DNA from: Ophiostoma sp. CBS 140.51
Lineage: Eukaryota > Ascomycota > Sordariomycetes > Ophiostomatales > Ophiostomataceae
Reading direction: 5' to 3'
NCBI GenBank assembly: GCA_029298735.1
Contig: JANSLP010000078.1
Location: 54,922 to 118,921, forward strand
DNA: 64,000 bases
Of the stretch, positions 11,477 to 21,727 are shown piece after piece (position 1 is the first letter of the stretch; every line of letters starts with the position of its first letter). The notes under the pieces are model-generated. The model worked only from the letters and a program-made list of their open reading frames with translations, was not told where the DNA came from and did not search any database. The position numbers were made by a program, and so were the translations under genes.

Positions 11477-12991
11477 TTATAACAGGCCCATGACAAAGGG
11501 AATGGCAGCGCTATTTTGTCAGTATGTGGCAACCGGCAGGTATAGTTTAGAGATGAGGGAAGTTGACTTACCCAACTGCAAGAGTCGCGCTGATGCCAAA
11601 TAGAGCCCGGTTGCGGACCTTCTCCCGGTACAACTGGTCTTCCGTCTTGGCCTTCTTGGCCCGCGGCTGTGTCGTGGCGGCACCCTCGCCGGCGTTCTCC
11701 TTGCCCTCCTCGTCGTCTTTGGTGATCTGCTCCTCAGCCTTGCGCTTACCCTTCTTGGCCGAAGACACAGCAGCAGAGGCAGCAGCAGAGGCGGCGTCGG
11801 CGGCATCGTTAGCAGCGGACGCAACCATCTCCTTAGCTTCTGCAATCAGGCGTGCCGACTCCTCTGCGGAGGGTGCCTTGGCGAACAGAGCATCGCCGTC
11901 CGAGGCAGCGGTGAACACCTTGTCGGCAACGGAGGCGTCCGACTTCTTCTTGGAGTGCTTCTTCTCCTTCTTCTCCTTCTTGGCCTCCTTCTTCACATCC
12001 TCCTCCTCAACTGAGGGCAGAACATCCTTGGCGTCACCGTTTGCTTGCGGCGCAGGGGTGCTCTCGGTACTGGCGACAGACGTCTCCTGGGACGCGGCCG
12101 CAGCAGCCGCAGCGGCCGCCTTGGTGCTGCGCTTGCGCGGGCTAGCAATGACGCGTTCGCGCTTCGTCGTGGTGCCAGTGGACGACTTGGTCGGGCTCAC
12201 CGAGCGGCGAGAGCGCGCGCTACGCGGCAGCGACGTCGGTGTGGGAGGGACCAGGGAGGGCTGGTTCGGAACAAGGACAAACTTGGGCGGCGGGGCGATC
12301 TTCTTGGACGGGCTGCCGTCGGCGGCCGGGGGACCCGAGACAGGGATGTCGGCGGCGTCAAGCAGGGCACGGATCCAGGGCAGGATATCGTAGTCTTCGG
12401 CAAGAGCAAGAGCATCGACAGGGGGAACCCAAATGTTGCCGGCGGTCTCCTCGGGGCTGGTGGTGGGCAGCGACTTGATGTACTTGCGCTCCTCCTCCTC
12501 CTCCTCAAGCTCCGAGTAGGGGAACGTGGCGCGGAACATGCCGGTGGCCGAAACGTAACCGTCGCTGCTGCGGCGCATCAGGAAGTAGCTGTTGGGGCTG
12601 GGCTTAAAGATGCCCGAGACGATGCCCTTGGGCAGAGGTGCGCGGAGGTGGGCATAGTCGAAGGCGGTGACGCTGTTGCGCTCGGCGTTGGAGCTGGGCG
12701 AGACGGCGACGAGGCGCGACGACAGCTGGGTCTGGCCGAGACGACGGCGCGAAACAAGCTCCTCGTCTGTAGGATGTGTGAAAACGTGTTAGTTGAGGCG
12801 CGCTTCTGTAGAATTTTGGTCGCGTTTCTGAGACGCTAAAGTCACTGTCGCCAGGCGATCACGGAGCCTTGTGATCCAGCTCAGCGCAAAACGCGATAAC
12901 GATATGAAGATTAAGAACACTTACGCTCAGGGACCGACTCGGTCAGAAGGGCGTTCTTCCGATCGGGAAGGCGTCTATGTGAAGGGGCCAT
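11477..12991 (-). CDS. bqt4: Bqt4-like inner nuclear membrane protein (KilA-N/APSES-like domain, C-terminal TM tail), 3 exons
   Basis: Exons 12991-12925, 12766-11572 and 11510-11477 join in frame (introns 158 and 61 bp) to give 431 residues. The N-terminal part holds a KilA-N/APSES-type fold: FDYAHLRAPLP, then YFLMRRSSDGYVSATGMFRATFP and IWVPPVDALALAEDYDILPWIRALLDA. A long Lys/Ala/Glu-rich low-complexity middle follows, with KKEKKEKKHSKKK-type basic runs. The last intron splits a hydrophobic tail: ALFGISATLAVG is joined to AAIPFVMGLL at the very C-terminus. In fission yeast, Bqt4 has this plan and tethers telomeres (via Rap1) and the Bqt1-Bqt2 bouquet proteins to the inner nuclear membrane. 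Such proteins are often labelled APSES transcription factors. The terminal membrane anchor argues for the Bqt4 role instead. Function is inferred from domain order, not tested. Confidence 0.82.
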
Positions 12992-15798
12992 TGCGGATGT
13001 GGGTGGTTTGTAGAAGGATGTGAGGGATATGCGGACGAGTCGCGACAGCTAACAGTTGGCCTGTTGATATAGTGGATATAGCGGACTTTGGGCTGCGACG
13101 AAAAAGTCTCTAACCGATGCGACAGAAATCGAGGATAAAAAAGGACGCGAAGTCGATGCGATAGTAGAAATCCTTTGCTGGTCGCGATCGGATCGTCTGG
13201 CGAATCAAATTGATGATCGTTTCTCTTCGTTCCCGGCCGGTCGCGTTCGTTATGATTCGATTGAGTGTAAGGCGAACTGTTCAAATTCGCGCCCAGCAAA
13301 TGGTCAGCGCGTGCGCTTAAAAAAGAGGTGTCCAAAGAAAGGAGGAACCAAAAGACAAAAGAGACAGGACAAAGGACAAGAAAAGAGTACGGTGACGATA
13401 TCGGAGGGGACAAAATGCAAAACAATAGCAGAGCGCATTAATTACCTTCTCGTGTTCGAGCCTTTTTATCTGATCGGACAGGCGGTGTTGGACGAAAAAA
13501 AGGAAAGCGATTTTGGGGATGAAAAGGAAGGGGAGAGAGAGCTGAAAAGGCGCGTTGTCGCGACGACAAAAAAGCAGGGAGAAAAAGATGGGCAGGGGGT
13601 GGGTTTAGGTTGTTTTTAGCGGGCGTTGGAGGCACCTTGGCTGTCGCGTGCGGGTGTCCAGGGGAGCTCAGGATGGGAAATAAGCGTCGTGGAACGCCTG
13701 GAGAGGTACTCAATGCGTTATATATTGGTCGTAGTCAGATGTGTGTTTAGTGCGTGTGCAAATAGAGACTACAACAGTGAAGCTAGGAGAGAAAGGATGA
13801 AGAGGGGAGAGACAAAGAGGAGGAAATGTGTCCAGTCAGAAACAGAAAAGTGGTGGGAAAGTAGCGTTGGAAAGTGCGATCGTGTGGGAAATTACGATGG
13901 ATTTGATACTGTGCCCATAGCTGCAGTACGGCTAGTCGCGAGGAAGGCGCGATGAAGGGGAGAGAAGTGCGCGCGACAGGTGCGATGGAAGTGGGCGGCA
14001 TGGGGGTATCTGAACTGGGATGGTCCAGACGCCTGGAAAGAACGAGCGGCCTGCGAAAGCAACGAGCACAGGGTCTAATTCGCTAAATTCGCGGAGGGTC
14101 TCTTCTAATTTTACGGGCGGCAAGCGTGACCATGTCTGCACTAAAAAGGCCGTAGCGTGGGAAAAGGGGATGCGCTGGACAAATGCAATGGACAGGGGGA
14201 GGGAGAGGAAGGCGAGACAAGAAAGGAAAGAGCGACAAATCGGGATTAACAGAAACGCCGCAACGCGACCCTGTGGGGTTTGTGCAAGTAGAGAAACCTC
14301 GAAAAACGTGGGCGACAGACAGGCAGGTGAACAATGGCCACAAGGAGCGCACCAGCCAGGAACAGCACCTGGAGAACCCTGCAGGAAGACGAGAGAGACG
14401 AGGAAGAAGGCGTGGGACAGGCTGCACAGGCCCCCCCTTTTTTTTGCCCGCAAACAGGTGCCACAACGGCGCAATTCGTTGGGGAAGAGCGAGGAAGAGG
14501 GAGTCGGGTCGGAGCTAACGGCACGATATCCAAAAAGGCCAAAATTCAACAAGGCAAGGGCGCCAATTGACACGACAGATTTGGACGGACTTTGAAGACC
14601 ACGTCGTTTTGAGCGGGTGTGCCAGGACAATGCGCCAGAGCCAATGCGCTCGTGGAGTTTGTGTTTCCCGTCCATGCTTCCCCTGGTCTAGCAGAGACGA
14701 AGAAAGCGCCGACAAGCCATCTGGCGTCGTCGTATCCCGCACGATAGCCAGGCACAGAGCGATTGGTGACAGGGCAGAGTTGATGAAACGGGTTTTGGGA
14801 CACAAAATGGCGTGTTCGGAGGCCGTTACATCTCTGGTCAATTCTGATCAACATGAAGCCGCTGTCCTTCGCCTTATTCACAATGTGCAAGGCTGTCAAT
14901 GTCCTATTCCTTGAGAATGAAGACCCTGCCAAGTCTGTGGCAAGGGGTCCCTGGCGATCTCAAATTCTGGACCTGAATCTGAGATCCAAATGAGGCTCTG
15001 GTAGAAGCTAAGATCAATCAAAAACAATTGCAAAGGCCTCAAACCGTTCATAAAATGCAATTGATTATTGCTGTCTTTGCGCGCCGAGAGGCTGATGGAG
15101 GCTTCTGAGGAAAATCCTTACGTGGAACTGCGAACAAGTCCTCGCGCAGCAAGCACGCTACGGACGGACACGAGCGCGAGCCCAGCCCAGCCCAGCGCCA
15201 GGACGTTCCCGCCAGTGCCCACCACCAACGGCCACTCACCGCCTGTAGTAGTGCCCCCCTTTTCCTGCTCTCCTTCCTTGAAACTACCTGCTGCAGCAAA
15301 ACGGTGTGGGGCCGGTTTGGCCTGGATGTCAACACTTGCAACAGATCCAACAGTTAAGAATAGGGAAGGAACCCCACCATGCAAAAGGAGGTCAGGGTCG
15401 CTCAGTTCTGCAGAGTAGGTGCACCGATGCCGTTGCCCCTCATCCCAAGGCGATGAAAGTGGAGGAAAGACCAAGCCAAGTGAGGCACGGTTGGACCAGT
15501 CAGGGGCAACAGAAGCTCTCTCTTTCCCTGTCTGTCGATTGTTTTCCTTGTTTGCAGTGACCACGGAGGGAAGGGGACTATGACTACTCCAGAAGACTAG
15601 ACTAATAATAGACCCTGTTTGCCCACCGACTTCTTGAACCTCGTTTCTCTGTTGACGAACTTTCTTATTCCTCCTTTCTCTCGTCCTTTCCTAAGCTTTC
15701 AAGCTACGAAGTCACGACTCTCCTACAGCATCTCCCTCTCTCTCTCCAACAACCTCCCACCATCAACCACCCATTGATACCCCACCACAACATCCACG
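12992..15798. other. 2.8-kb intergenic region between divergent bqt4-like and RhoGDI genes
   Basis: Shared upstream region of two divergent genes. Frames of 100-250 codons occur on both strands around 14.0-14.7 kb, but they mirror each other, are compositionally biased (R/K/G/P) and have no domain or splice support. The last 200 bases are pyrimidine-rich (TCTCTCTCT near 15735), a usual fungal promoter and leader feature for the RhoGDI gene. Confidence 0.45.
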
Positions 15799-16842
15799 AT
15801 GGCCACCCAGCAGCACGATGAGGACCTCCACGAGGGCACGCCCGGCTACAAGCTGTCGCAGCCAAAGCAGAGCTTGGCAACCTACCAGCAGATGGGTACG
15901 TAAGAGACAGGCGAGATAAACATGAACGAGAAGTCAGATGGCACATGGAGTACAGACTGGCGGTGTAGTGAATGGTCCCCGCGGGGTCCATGAGCTCGGC
16001 GAACACTGTTGGCGTAAGACAACGCCAGGCAGGAGCAGAAGCAGAAGCAGAAGCAAAGGCACGATGGTGCAGGTACGGCTGCGGGGGACAGGAAGCAACG
16101 CCGGAAGTAGGAAGGTGCATTACCGGACATCAATTGCAGGAGCAATGGTTATCGGATGCGAAACAGCAAGAGCGATGATGCAATCAGGCAAAGCTCCTTC
16201 TGGAAGACAATCAGCTCTCAGCACAGCCTTACCATCGCTCCTGCCTTCCACCAACATTGCCATCACCGACCTATGACCAGACTATGCCCTCCACGACGAT
16301 AAGACAGCCTAATTAACCATCCAATTATCTTGTCTACAGATGCCGGCGACGAATCCCTCCAGCGCTACAAGGAGTCCCTTGGTCTCGGCGGCGGCAAGGA
16401 CCTGAGCGACCTCTCCGACCCCCGCGTCTGCATCATTCAGAGCCTGACGCTCGAGACGCCCGGCCGCGATCCTGTCACCATCGATCTGAGCGTCCCCGGT
16501 ACCGAGGCCACCCTCAAGGACCACCCATTCACGATCAAGGAGGGCTCCCGGTTCACCATGGTGGCCACGTTCAAGGTGCAGCACGAGGTGCTGAGCGGGC
16601 TGCGGTACGTGCAGGTGGTGAAGCGCAAGGGCGTGCGGGTGGGCAAGGACAGCGAGATGCTGGGCAGCTACGCACCCAACACGGACAAGCAGCCGCTGTA
16701 CACGAAGCGGTTCCAGGAGGACGAGGCTCCCAGTGGTATGCTGGCCCGCGGCCACTACGTGGCCTCGTCGAGTTTTGTGGACGACGACAAGAAGACGCAC
16801 CTGGCGTTTGAGTGGAGCTTTGACATTGCCAAGGATTGGTAG
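15799..16842 (+). CDS. rdi1: Rho GDP-dissociation inhibitor, 2 exons
   Basis: Keeps prenylated Rho GTPases (Cdc42, Rho1, Rac) GDP-bound and soluble, so it controls polarity and the actin cytoskeleton. Exon 1 is 15799-15895 and exon 2 is 16340-16842; the 444-bp intron (GTACGT...CTACAG) is phase 1 and gives 199 residues, the family norm. The N-terminal regulatory arm has GYKLSQPKQSLATYQQMDAGDESLQRYKESLG, the GTPase-switch-binding helices of RhoGDI. The immunoglobulin-like domain follows: FTIKEGSRFTMVATFKV, the GLRYVQVVKRKGVRV strand, GSYAPN, and a C-terminal HLAFEWSFDIAKDW, all hallmark segments. The start is the first ATG, in an ACGATGG context. The large first intron is unusual among the introns in this window, most of which are 50-160 bp. 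Confidence 0.96.
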
Positions 16843-17239
16843 ACGTCGAACAGCAGACCCACGACACATATGAAAACACGATTTAACGACTTTGCGTTGG
16901 TTACAAGGGGAGGAGGCAGGGATGAATGAGGACAGAGAAAAGCTGTTGCATATATTTCCCACAGTGCTAGCATGTGCGGCATTTGAGCAGCATTTAGCAG
17001 CCATCATAGCAATACGAAACACCAAACATTTGATATCCATCACTGCATCGATCATTAGGCGCAAAAAAAAAGAGGTCATATTTAGTAGGATATCATACAG
17101 GCCTGTGAATGCAGAACTATGAAGAAAAACATGCGCGATGGCAAAACAAGATGAGTGAAACATGAAAGGAGGATATAAACACAAATAAATGTGAAGGGGA
17201 GGAAGGAAAGACAGTGTAAGAGAAAGGAGGACATCAAAT
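16843..17239. other. convergent 3' region
   Basis: About 400 bp between the stop codons of the convergent RhoGDI and phosphatase genes. A-rich on the + strand; no gene seen. Confidence 0.5.
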
Positions 17240-18299
17240 CTATAAAAAGTAATCCGGCAAGGCGTTGGCATCGCCCATCTTGTCGCCGCCGTTGCCGTTC
17301 GCCTGCTGCATGTCCTTATGCATGTCGTTCTCAGGCGCCGCCGCAAAGACGTTGAAGAACCGCTCGCCCGTGTCGCTGACCTCGAGCACACTCGCCATGT
17401 TGCCGCAGCGGTAGCAGTAGTTGGGCGCGCTCCAGACCGTACTCAGCCGATCATCGTAAAGCACCTGGTAGCCCTCCTGGCAAAGCTGGTGTGCCCGCAG
17501 AATGTGCGACATGCCGTTGACCGCCAAGAACTTCTTGACAACCTGCGCGCCAAAGGTATAGCCGGCACCGCGCGGACTCAGTGAGAACTCGTCGCGGTCC
17601 GGGTCCGGGTCGGACCATACCAGATCGGCCATGGGGCCCTCGTGGGGGATCTCGCGGAACCGATCAATAATCTTGATCTGATCAATAGAGTGGATGGATG
17701 GTGAGAGGCCGCCGTGGACGCAAAAGATTTGGTCGTTGATGACCACCGACAGCGTCAAAAAGTCAAACATGTCGGTAAAGTGGTGCCAGACGCTGGCGTT
17801 GCCGTATTTGCGGGCACATTCAGTATAAAAGCCATAGGACTGGGTGACGCCGCGCGACTCGTGGTTGCCGCGGATCAGGTGGACGCGGTTCGGGTAGCGC
17901 AGCTTGAGGCAGACGAGCAGCGAGATGGTCTCGACAGAAAACATGCCGCGGTCGACGTAGTCTCCCAAGAACAGGTAGTTGGTGTCTGGGCAGTAGCCGC
18001 CGATGCGGAAGATCTCGATGAGGTCATAAAACTGGCCGTGGATGTCGCCGACAACGGTCACGGGTGCGCGAACGTGGACGACATTGCTCTCGCGCATTAG
18101 CAGTTCCTTTGTCTTGGCGCAGATGGCCTCGATGAGTGACTCGGCGAGCAGTTCGCGCTTGTAGAGGCGCTCGATGCACTCGTCGAGATCGACGGAGGCT
18201 GAGGAAACGAGAAGAGTCAATACGTCATTCCCAAGATGCAGTGCAGTATCAGCCAACACTCCAGTTAAATCGCCATTACTCACATGGTAAGCCGGGCAT
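17240..18299 (-). CDS. ppg1: PP2A-like Ser/Thr protein phosphatase catalytic subunit, Ppg1 type, 2 exons
   Basis: A 16-bp first exon (18299-18284, encoding MPGLP plus one base) joins exon 2 (18198-17240) across an 85-bp GTGAGT...CTCAG intron, giving 324 residues. All metallophosphatase signatures are present: GDIHGQF, GDYVDRG, RGNHESR, and HGG followed by the SPS segment. The C-terminus is DYFL, the PP2A-subfamily tail that is carboxymethylated on Leu in relatives. The LDECIERLYK opening, VTQSYGFYTEC, DQIKIIDRFREIPHEGPMADLVWSDP and RAHQLCQEGYQ match yeast Ppg1 better than PP4 or Sit4/PP6 (recalled comparison). In budding yeast, Ppg1 acts in the Far/STRIPAK-like complex. A tail of about 30 residues containing QQANGNGGDKMGD precedes the end. 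This is not the pheromone gene also called ppg1 in some fungi. Confidence 0.9.
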
Positions 18300-19172
18300 C
18301 GTTTGTGGTGTATATGTCTCTTCTTCTCTCTTGTAGTATATCCTTCTTCGACTTCAGTAAACTCCGTGGCTCAACGAGCAATCGTGGTGCTTTCCTTCTC
18401 GATTTCTCTTTTGCTACTCCCGGCAAAGGACGACGTCTCTGCTGTCGGGGTCCGTAGAAGAACCCGCATATTTCGGGGCCGGCCAGACGGGGAAAGGAGG
18501 AGGGTCGAGTTCGCAGATCAAAAGGCGTTCGTATGGTCGTGTGTCGCGGGATGTGTTGGTGGTGACGTTGGGAGATCGTCAAATTCGTTTAAAGTAGATC
18601 TCGGTGACAAATTGCTGTGGCAAATAGAGAACACACGAATGGCAGAAAATGCTGCTGACAGGCGGTCGTCAAAGTCTCCGCTGTCGCTTATAGCAGCTGC
18701 AGTCCTTGGTCCTTGTCGTGCCTTTGTGTCCTGGAGAGGTCCCTGTGTCCTCGAGGGGTGGTGGTGGCGTTGCGTATGTCGTAGGACTTGTCGTCTCTTT
18801 GGTGGGTTTGACGCCTTCCTTCACTGTTCTCCTTCCACACAACGGAGGACCTGTCGCTCGCACCTGCTGCGAAACCCGGAATTTTAACTAATGCGCGTTT
18901 TGCCCCCTTGGCGCTAAGAGAGTCTGGAATCGCATATCAGCCAATCAATAAATGGGTCATCTACATCTCAGCATTTGTGTCGTGTGCGAGACAATACGGT
19001 GAACAACAATATGCGTCTTTGTTCAAAATGAGAGCAATTGTTGTATATAATATATCGATCTCAAGCATAGTACCTTACTGCACATATTTATCTCTGCATA
19101 AACTTGTACACCTTTTTAGTATTGGATTTGCCGTCTTTCTGTCTTCAAAAACAGTATCTGTATGTCACGTGA
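18300..19172. other. phosphatase promoter and left edge of the A/T-rich island
   Basis: Upstream of the minus-strand phosphatase gene. From about 18,900 the sequence becomes visibly richer in A and T. No gene recognised; short frames on both strands mirror one another. Confidence 0.4.
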
Positions 19173-19196
19173 TGTAGCCTTAGCCATTGTAGGCAA

Positions 19197-19475
19197 TCTA
19201 TTTACCGGACGGGCTGGAGTCGATATGATGACTACGCAGCCACGGAGGAGGCATTCTGGGACACGTTTTGCAAGGAGTCGGGGGAGCATAACCCATCCGT
19301 GATCGGGACGATCAAGGCAGCAAGAGTTGTCGGTCTCCTCTTATCATTGGGATTTACGAGTCGGCTGGCAAACGAAAAGGAAGCAACACCTATTCAAGAC
19401 GATGAATCTGGGGCATACAGTATGCGTGATGTTGATGGTTTGTTGATCAACCCAAGTACAAGAATGAGAGATTAG
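19197..19475 (+). pseudogene. orphan coding-like fragment lacking a start
   Basis: An open frame reads SIYRTGWSRYDDYAATEEAFW and continues to VRD-type sequence ending at a TAG at 19473-19475. It is preceded by a stop (TGA at 19170), and the first ATG in frame is very late. The amino-acid composition (W/Y/D/E-rich, then a VVGLLLSLGF hydrophobic stretch) looks more like protein than chance, and it lies beside a definite pseudogene. I do not recognise the family. It could also be the last exon of a gene whose upstream exons I cannot place. Confidence 0.3.
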
Positions 19476-19566
19476 TTTCCTCATTTAAAAGAAAATCGAG
19501 AGAAGAAGCGAAGACGTGCTAACAATACTAATTACTTTCCAAAATTATAAACACCCGCGTCACGAC

Positions 19567-20245
19567 TTAGAGAACGCCAGCCCCATATAGCGCATCTTTG
19601 AGATCGTCGATGGTCTCCAATTTCGGGTGAGGCTTCCCGGCATTGAAAACTCTGTGGTTTCCGGTCGCCATCTTTTCGTGGGTTTCATTCGTGGCAGCCG
19701 TACGGGGGTTTCCATTCACTACCTCGAATTTCCACCCGGTCACGCGCGTTGGAACCGTGTTCTTTAAAATGTTCGAGTCAACCATGACGGTTCCCTCGTC
19801 GAGGATGAGCTCCGGCATCGATCCATCGCAACAACCCAAAACTTGGAGGCCAATCAAATCTGTCAGGTTGTTCTCAACGATATAGCGGAGGAACTCTTGA
19901 AGAAAATTAGATCCAACTTCTGAAAAATCAGGAAGTGGTCCATCTTGAAGCTCATAAGCATATAGTCCTTTGTCTGTAAAAGCAAATATATGCCCGTAGA
20001 CTTTAGCAACGTCGATTTGGTAAGACTAGTAACTCGAGCCCAGCGAATAGCAGGGCTCTCAAAGTTGGTACCAAGCATAACTGTGCCGTTGGGAATTTAA
20101 CTGTGCCGTTGGGAATTTTGAAGTGCCCGTGTATTAGGTGGATGCCAAGAGTTGTGTGGGCATTGTGCTCGGTGAAAAGCTTTGCCAAGTTCGACACATG
20201 CTCATCAGTCACGGGAGGCTGCTTGGCGTCGTCTACAAGACTGTA
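19567..20245 (-). pseudogene. decayed gene of an uncharacterised fungal family (two frameshifts, 5' truncated)
   Basis: Read on the minus strand, three successive frames each carry one part of the same protein. 20245-20119 encodes a segment containing LGIHLIHGHFKIPNGTV. About 20078-20035 continues with MLGTNFESPAIRWARVT. About 20028-19567 finishes with QIDVAKVYGHIFAF, DGPLPDFSEV, ILDEGTVMVD, HRVFNAGKPHPKLE and a stop. The first frame change coincides with a perfect 20-bp tandem duplication, which is not a multiple of three. The second is a one-base-type indel near 20,030. The 5' end runs into a stop with no ATG. The parts resemble, from memory, a widespread fungal hypothetical-protein family without known function. 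The reading in three frames is seen directly; the family link is inference. Confidence 0.75.
20079..20118. repeat. perfect 20-bp tandem duplication (inactivating lesion)
   Basis: AACTGTGCCGTTGGGAATTT occurs twice with no gap (20079-20098 and 20099-20118), inside the decayed gene. It shifts the reading frame at exactly the point where the protein-like frame changes. Confidence 0.95.
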
Positions 20246-20494
20246 CTACTAGACAGTGCTAATAGACAGTACTATTAAACAGTAGACGTTAAACATCGGA
20301 GTCACCACGTAATTCAAGTATGCTTAATTATAAAAGTTTGCAAGTGAGGTGATTTATTGTAACGAAAAGTGAACAAAAGTAAATGATAACTTACCTATAA
20401 AAAGAGATGAAAGAGCGAACCACAAAGAAACACTATAGACTATTGCCTGGAATAGTGTTCCCAAAAGCGAATAATGGAGTGATTCACAGAAGAG
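20246..20494. other. A/T-rich spacer
   Basis: Between the pseudogene and the first Met-Cys gene. It includes imperfect direct repeats of the type ACTAGACAGTACTA near 20245-20285. Nothing coding seen. Confidence 0.4.
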
Positions 20495-20743
20495 TTAAGC
20501 TTCATCCTTAAATTCAGTGAAGATTTGGAAGAGACTTGGGTCCTCAAACGCCTTATTTGAGCATCTCGAGCATAGCGACCGGTTAGCCCAGTTAGTTTGT
20601 TTCATAAATGTGGGAGGGCAATCGATAGTGGGATAACCCTGAGTAGCCAGGTCGTGCGCCTCCTTGCAGAACATAATCTCCGGCTCCTTGTACTTAAAGT
20701 GCCTACAGGAGTAAACGATCTTGATGGTTTTATGGAAGCACAT
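20495..20743 (-). CDS. Met-Cys small protein, copy A (inverted, CRH variant)
   Basis: An 82-residue protein on the opposite strand to the other eight copies. Cys positions are 2, 13, 26, 42, 58 and 61, with CxH at 13-15 (SCRHF, Arg replacing the usual Gly) and a terminal CSRC. The spacing C42-x15-C58-x2-C61 matches the family, but the linker after C26 is longer and a tail of about 20 residues follows. No signal peptide. A well-formed intron lies in the 5' leader: donor GTAAGTC at 20835, acceptor ATACCCAG at 20749, 5 bp before the ATG. This suggests the gene is transcribed and spliced. Function unknown. The conserved Cys/His pattern suggests metal binding in the cytosol (inference). Confidence 0.6.
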   Translation of the reverse strand: MCFHKTIKIVYSCRHFKYKEPEIMFCKEAHDLATQGYPTIDCPPTFMKQTNWANRSLCSRCSNKAFEDPSLFQIFTEFKDEA

Positions 20744-21535
20744 CTTGACTGGGTATGTTGATGTTTGTTGATGGTGAAGTTGAAAGAATAATCGTGTGAG
20801 GGTTCCAGTAAAGCTCGTTTATTCTTTTGACTTACCTTGGGGACGGTGAGGCTTTTGCAAATGCTTCTATGTTTGTGTCGAAGTGTTTCTTGTTGTTGCG
20901 GATGAGGCAAGTAAACAAATTCACAGAAGTCTGCAAGACACAACTTTTAAACACAAATTTTCTCATCGGGGGAACAGATGCACTTGTTCACGATGTTGAT
21001 GTTGGAGATAACTGCAAGAAGGTGTGTTATCTGAACTTTTACTGACAATGTTCATCGAACGGTTGTTTTTTGTGGGTATCGGTTAAAACAATCTCCTAGT
21101 CGATACATCACTCATTGCATACGAGTTCCAGCATTAGCGCACACCAAAATGAGATATCTCTGAAAGTCAACAAAGACACCAACTTTTCAAGTGAATATGT
21201 TATTGACTGGTATACTGTAGACTGGTATTCGTACAGTATTCACATGGAAACATTTGAACAGAGGCGAGAACAAACAGATGTATGTCGCATCCTAGATAGT
21301 GAACGGACATGATGTACGAATTGAGCGAACATCACGAACACCATCGCTGTTCAAACGAGCTATATAGGAATGCGAAACTTGCCAATTTTTTCCCCTTTTC
21401 TTTTTGCTCCATCATCATCAACCAACTCGAACATCACAACCCGCCTGCTCTCCAACTTCGACAACTGCAATCTCCAGCCAGACCATTTCTACTTTCTCAC
21501 ACTTTCAATCAACTTTGAACACACAAACCGCCAAC
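20744..21535. other. divergent upstream region between copies A and B
   Basis: It contains the 5' leader of copy A on the minus strand, with one clear leader intron (20749-20835) and possibly further acceptors (TCTTGCAG near 20940 and 21010 on that strand), and the promoter of copy B. No further protein-like frame. Confidence 0.45.
21361..21366 (+). promoter_or_regulatory. TATA-like element upstream of copy B
   Basis: TATATA 170 bp before the ATG of copy B, followed by a C-rich leader. Similar elements precede copies H and I. Position and sequence are consistent with a TATA box, but this is only a motif match. Confidence 0.3.
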
Positions 21536-21727
21536 ATGTGCGAGAAGATCGACATTTGTACCATCCACCCCTGTGGTCACGCTCATGTCGTTCCCTACAC
21601 TCAGCGTCGGTGCACGCAGGCTGAGCTAAAAAACACTACGACCTGTGGTGTTCTTGTCACCACTCAGGTTGCCGTTCATGCGACATACACCTGTGTGGAC
21701 TGCGTCCTGGAGGGTCACAATCAGTAA
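21536..21727 (+). CDS. Met-Cys small protein, copy B
   Basis: 63 residues. Cys at 2, 8, 13, 26, 37, 53 and 56, with CGH at 13-15 and a terminal CVDC. The six family cysteines fall at exactly the same residue numbers as in copy C, although the sequences between them differ greatly. No signal peptide or membrane segment; it begins MCEKIDICTIHPCGH. The ATG sits in a CCAACATGTG context after a CT- and A-rich leader. The stop codon overlaps a consensus splice donor (CAG TAA GT), so a spliced, longer form is conceivable. I do not recognise a characterised homologue. Metal binding is inferred from the CGH plus CxxC pattern. Confidence 0.65.
   Translation: MCEKIDICTIHPCGHAHVVPYTQRRCTQAELKNTTTCGVLVTTQVAVHATYTCVDCVLEGHNQ

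Noticed and set aside
13440..13480. TGTTCGAGCC resembling a tRNA T-loop
   Set aside because: No matching T-stem, anticodon arm or acceptor stem could be paired around it; chance match.
13932..14675. 247-codon minus-strand frame and the overlapping + strand frame in the bqt4-rdi1 gap
   Set aside because: The two frames mirror each other, show no motif, start context or introns, and lie in a shared promoter region.
19567..20245. Reading the three frames of the decayed gene as an intron-containing intact gene
   Set aside because: The first frame change sits on a perfect 20-bp duplication and the second lacks GT/AG borders of sensible length; the protein would also lose no residues, which fits indels rather than introns.
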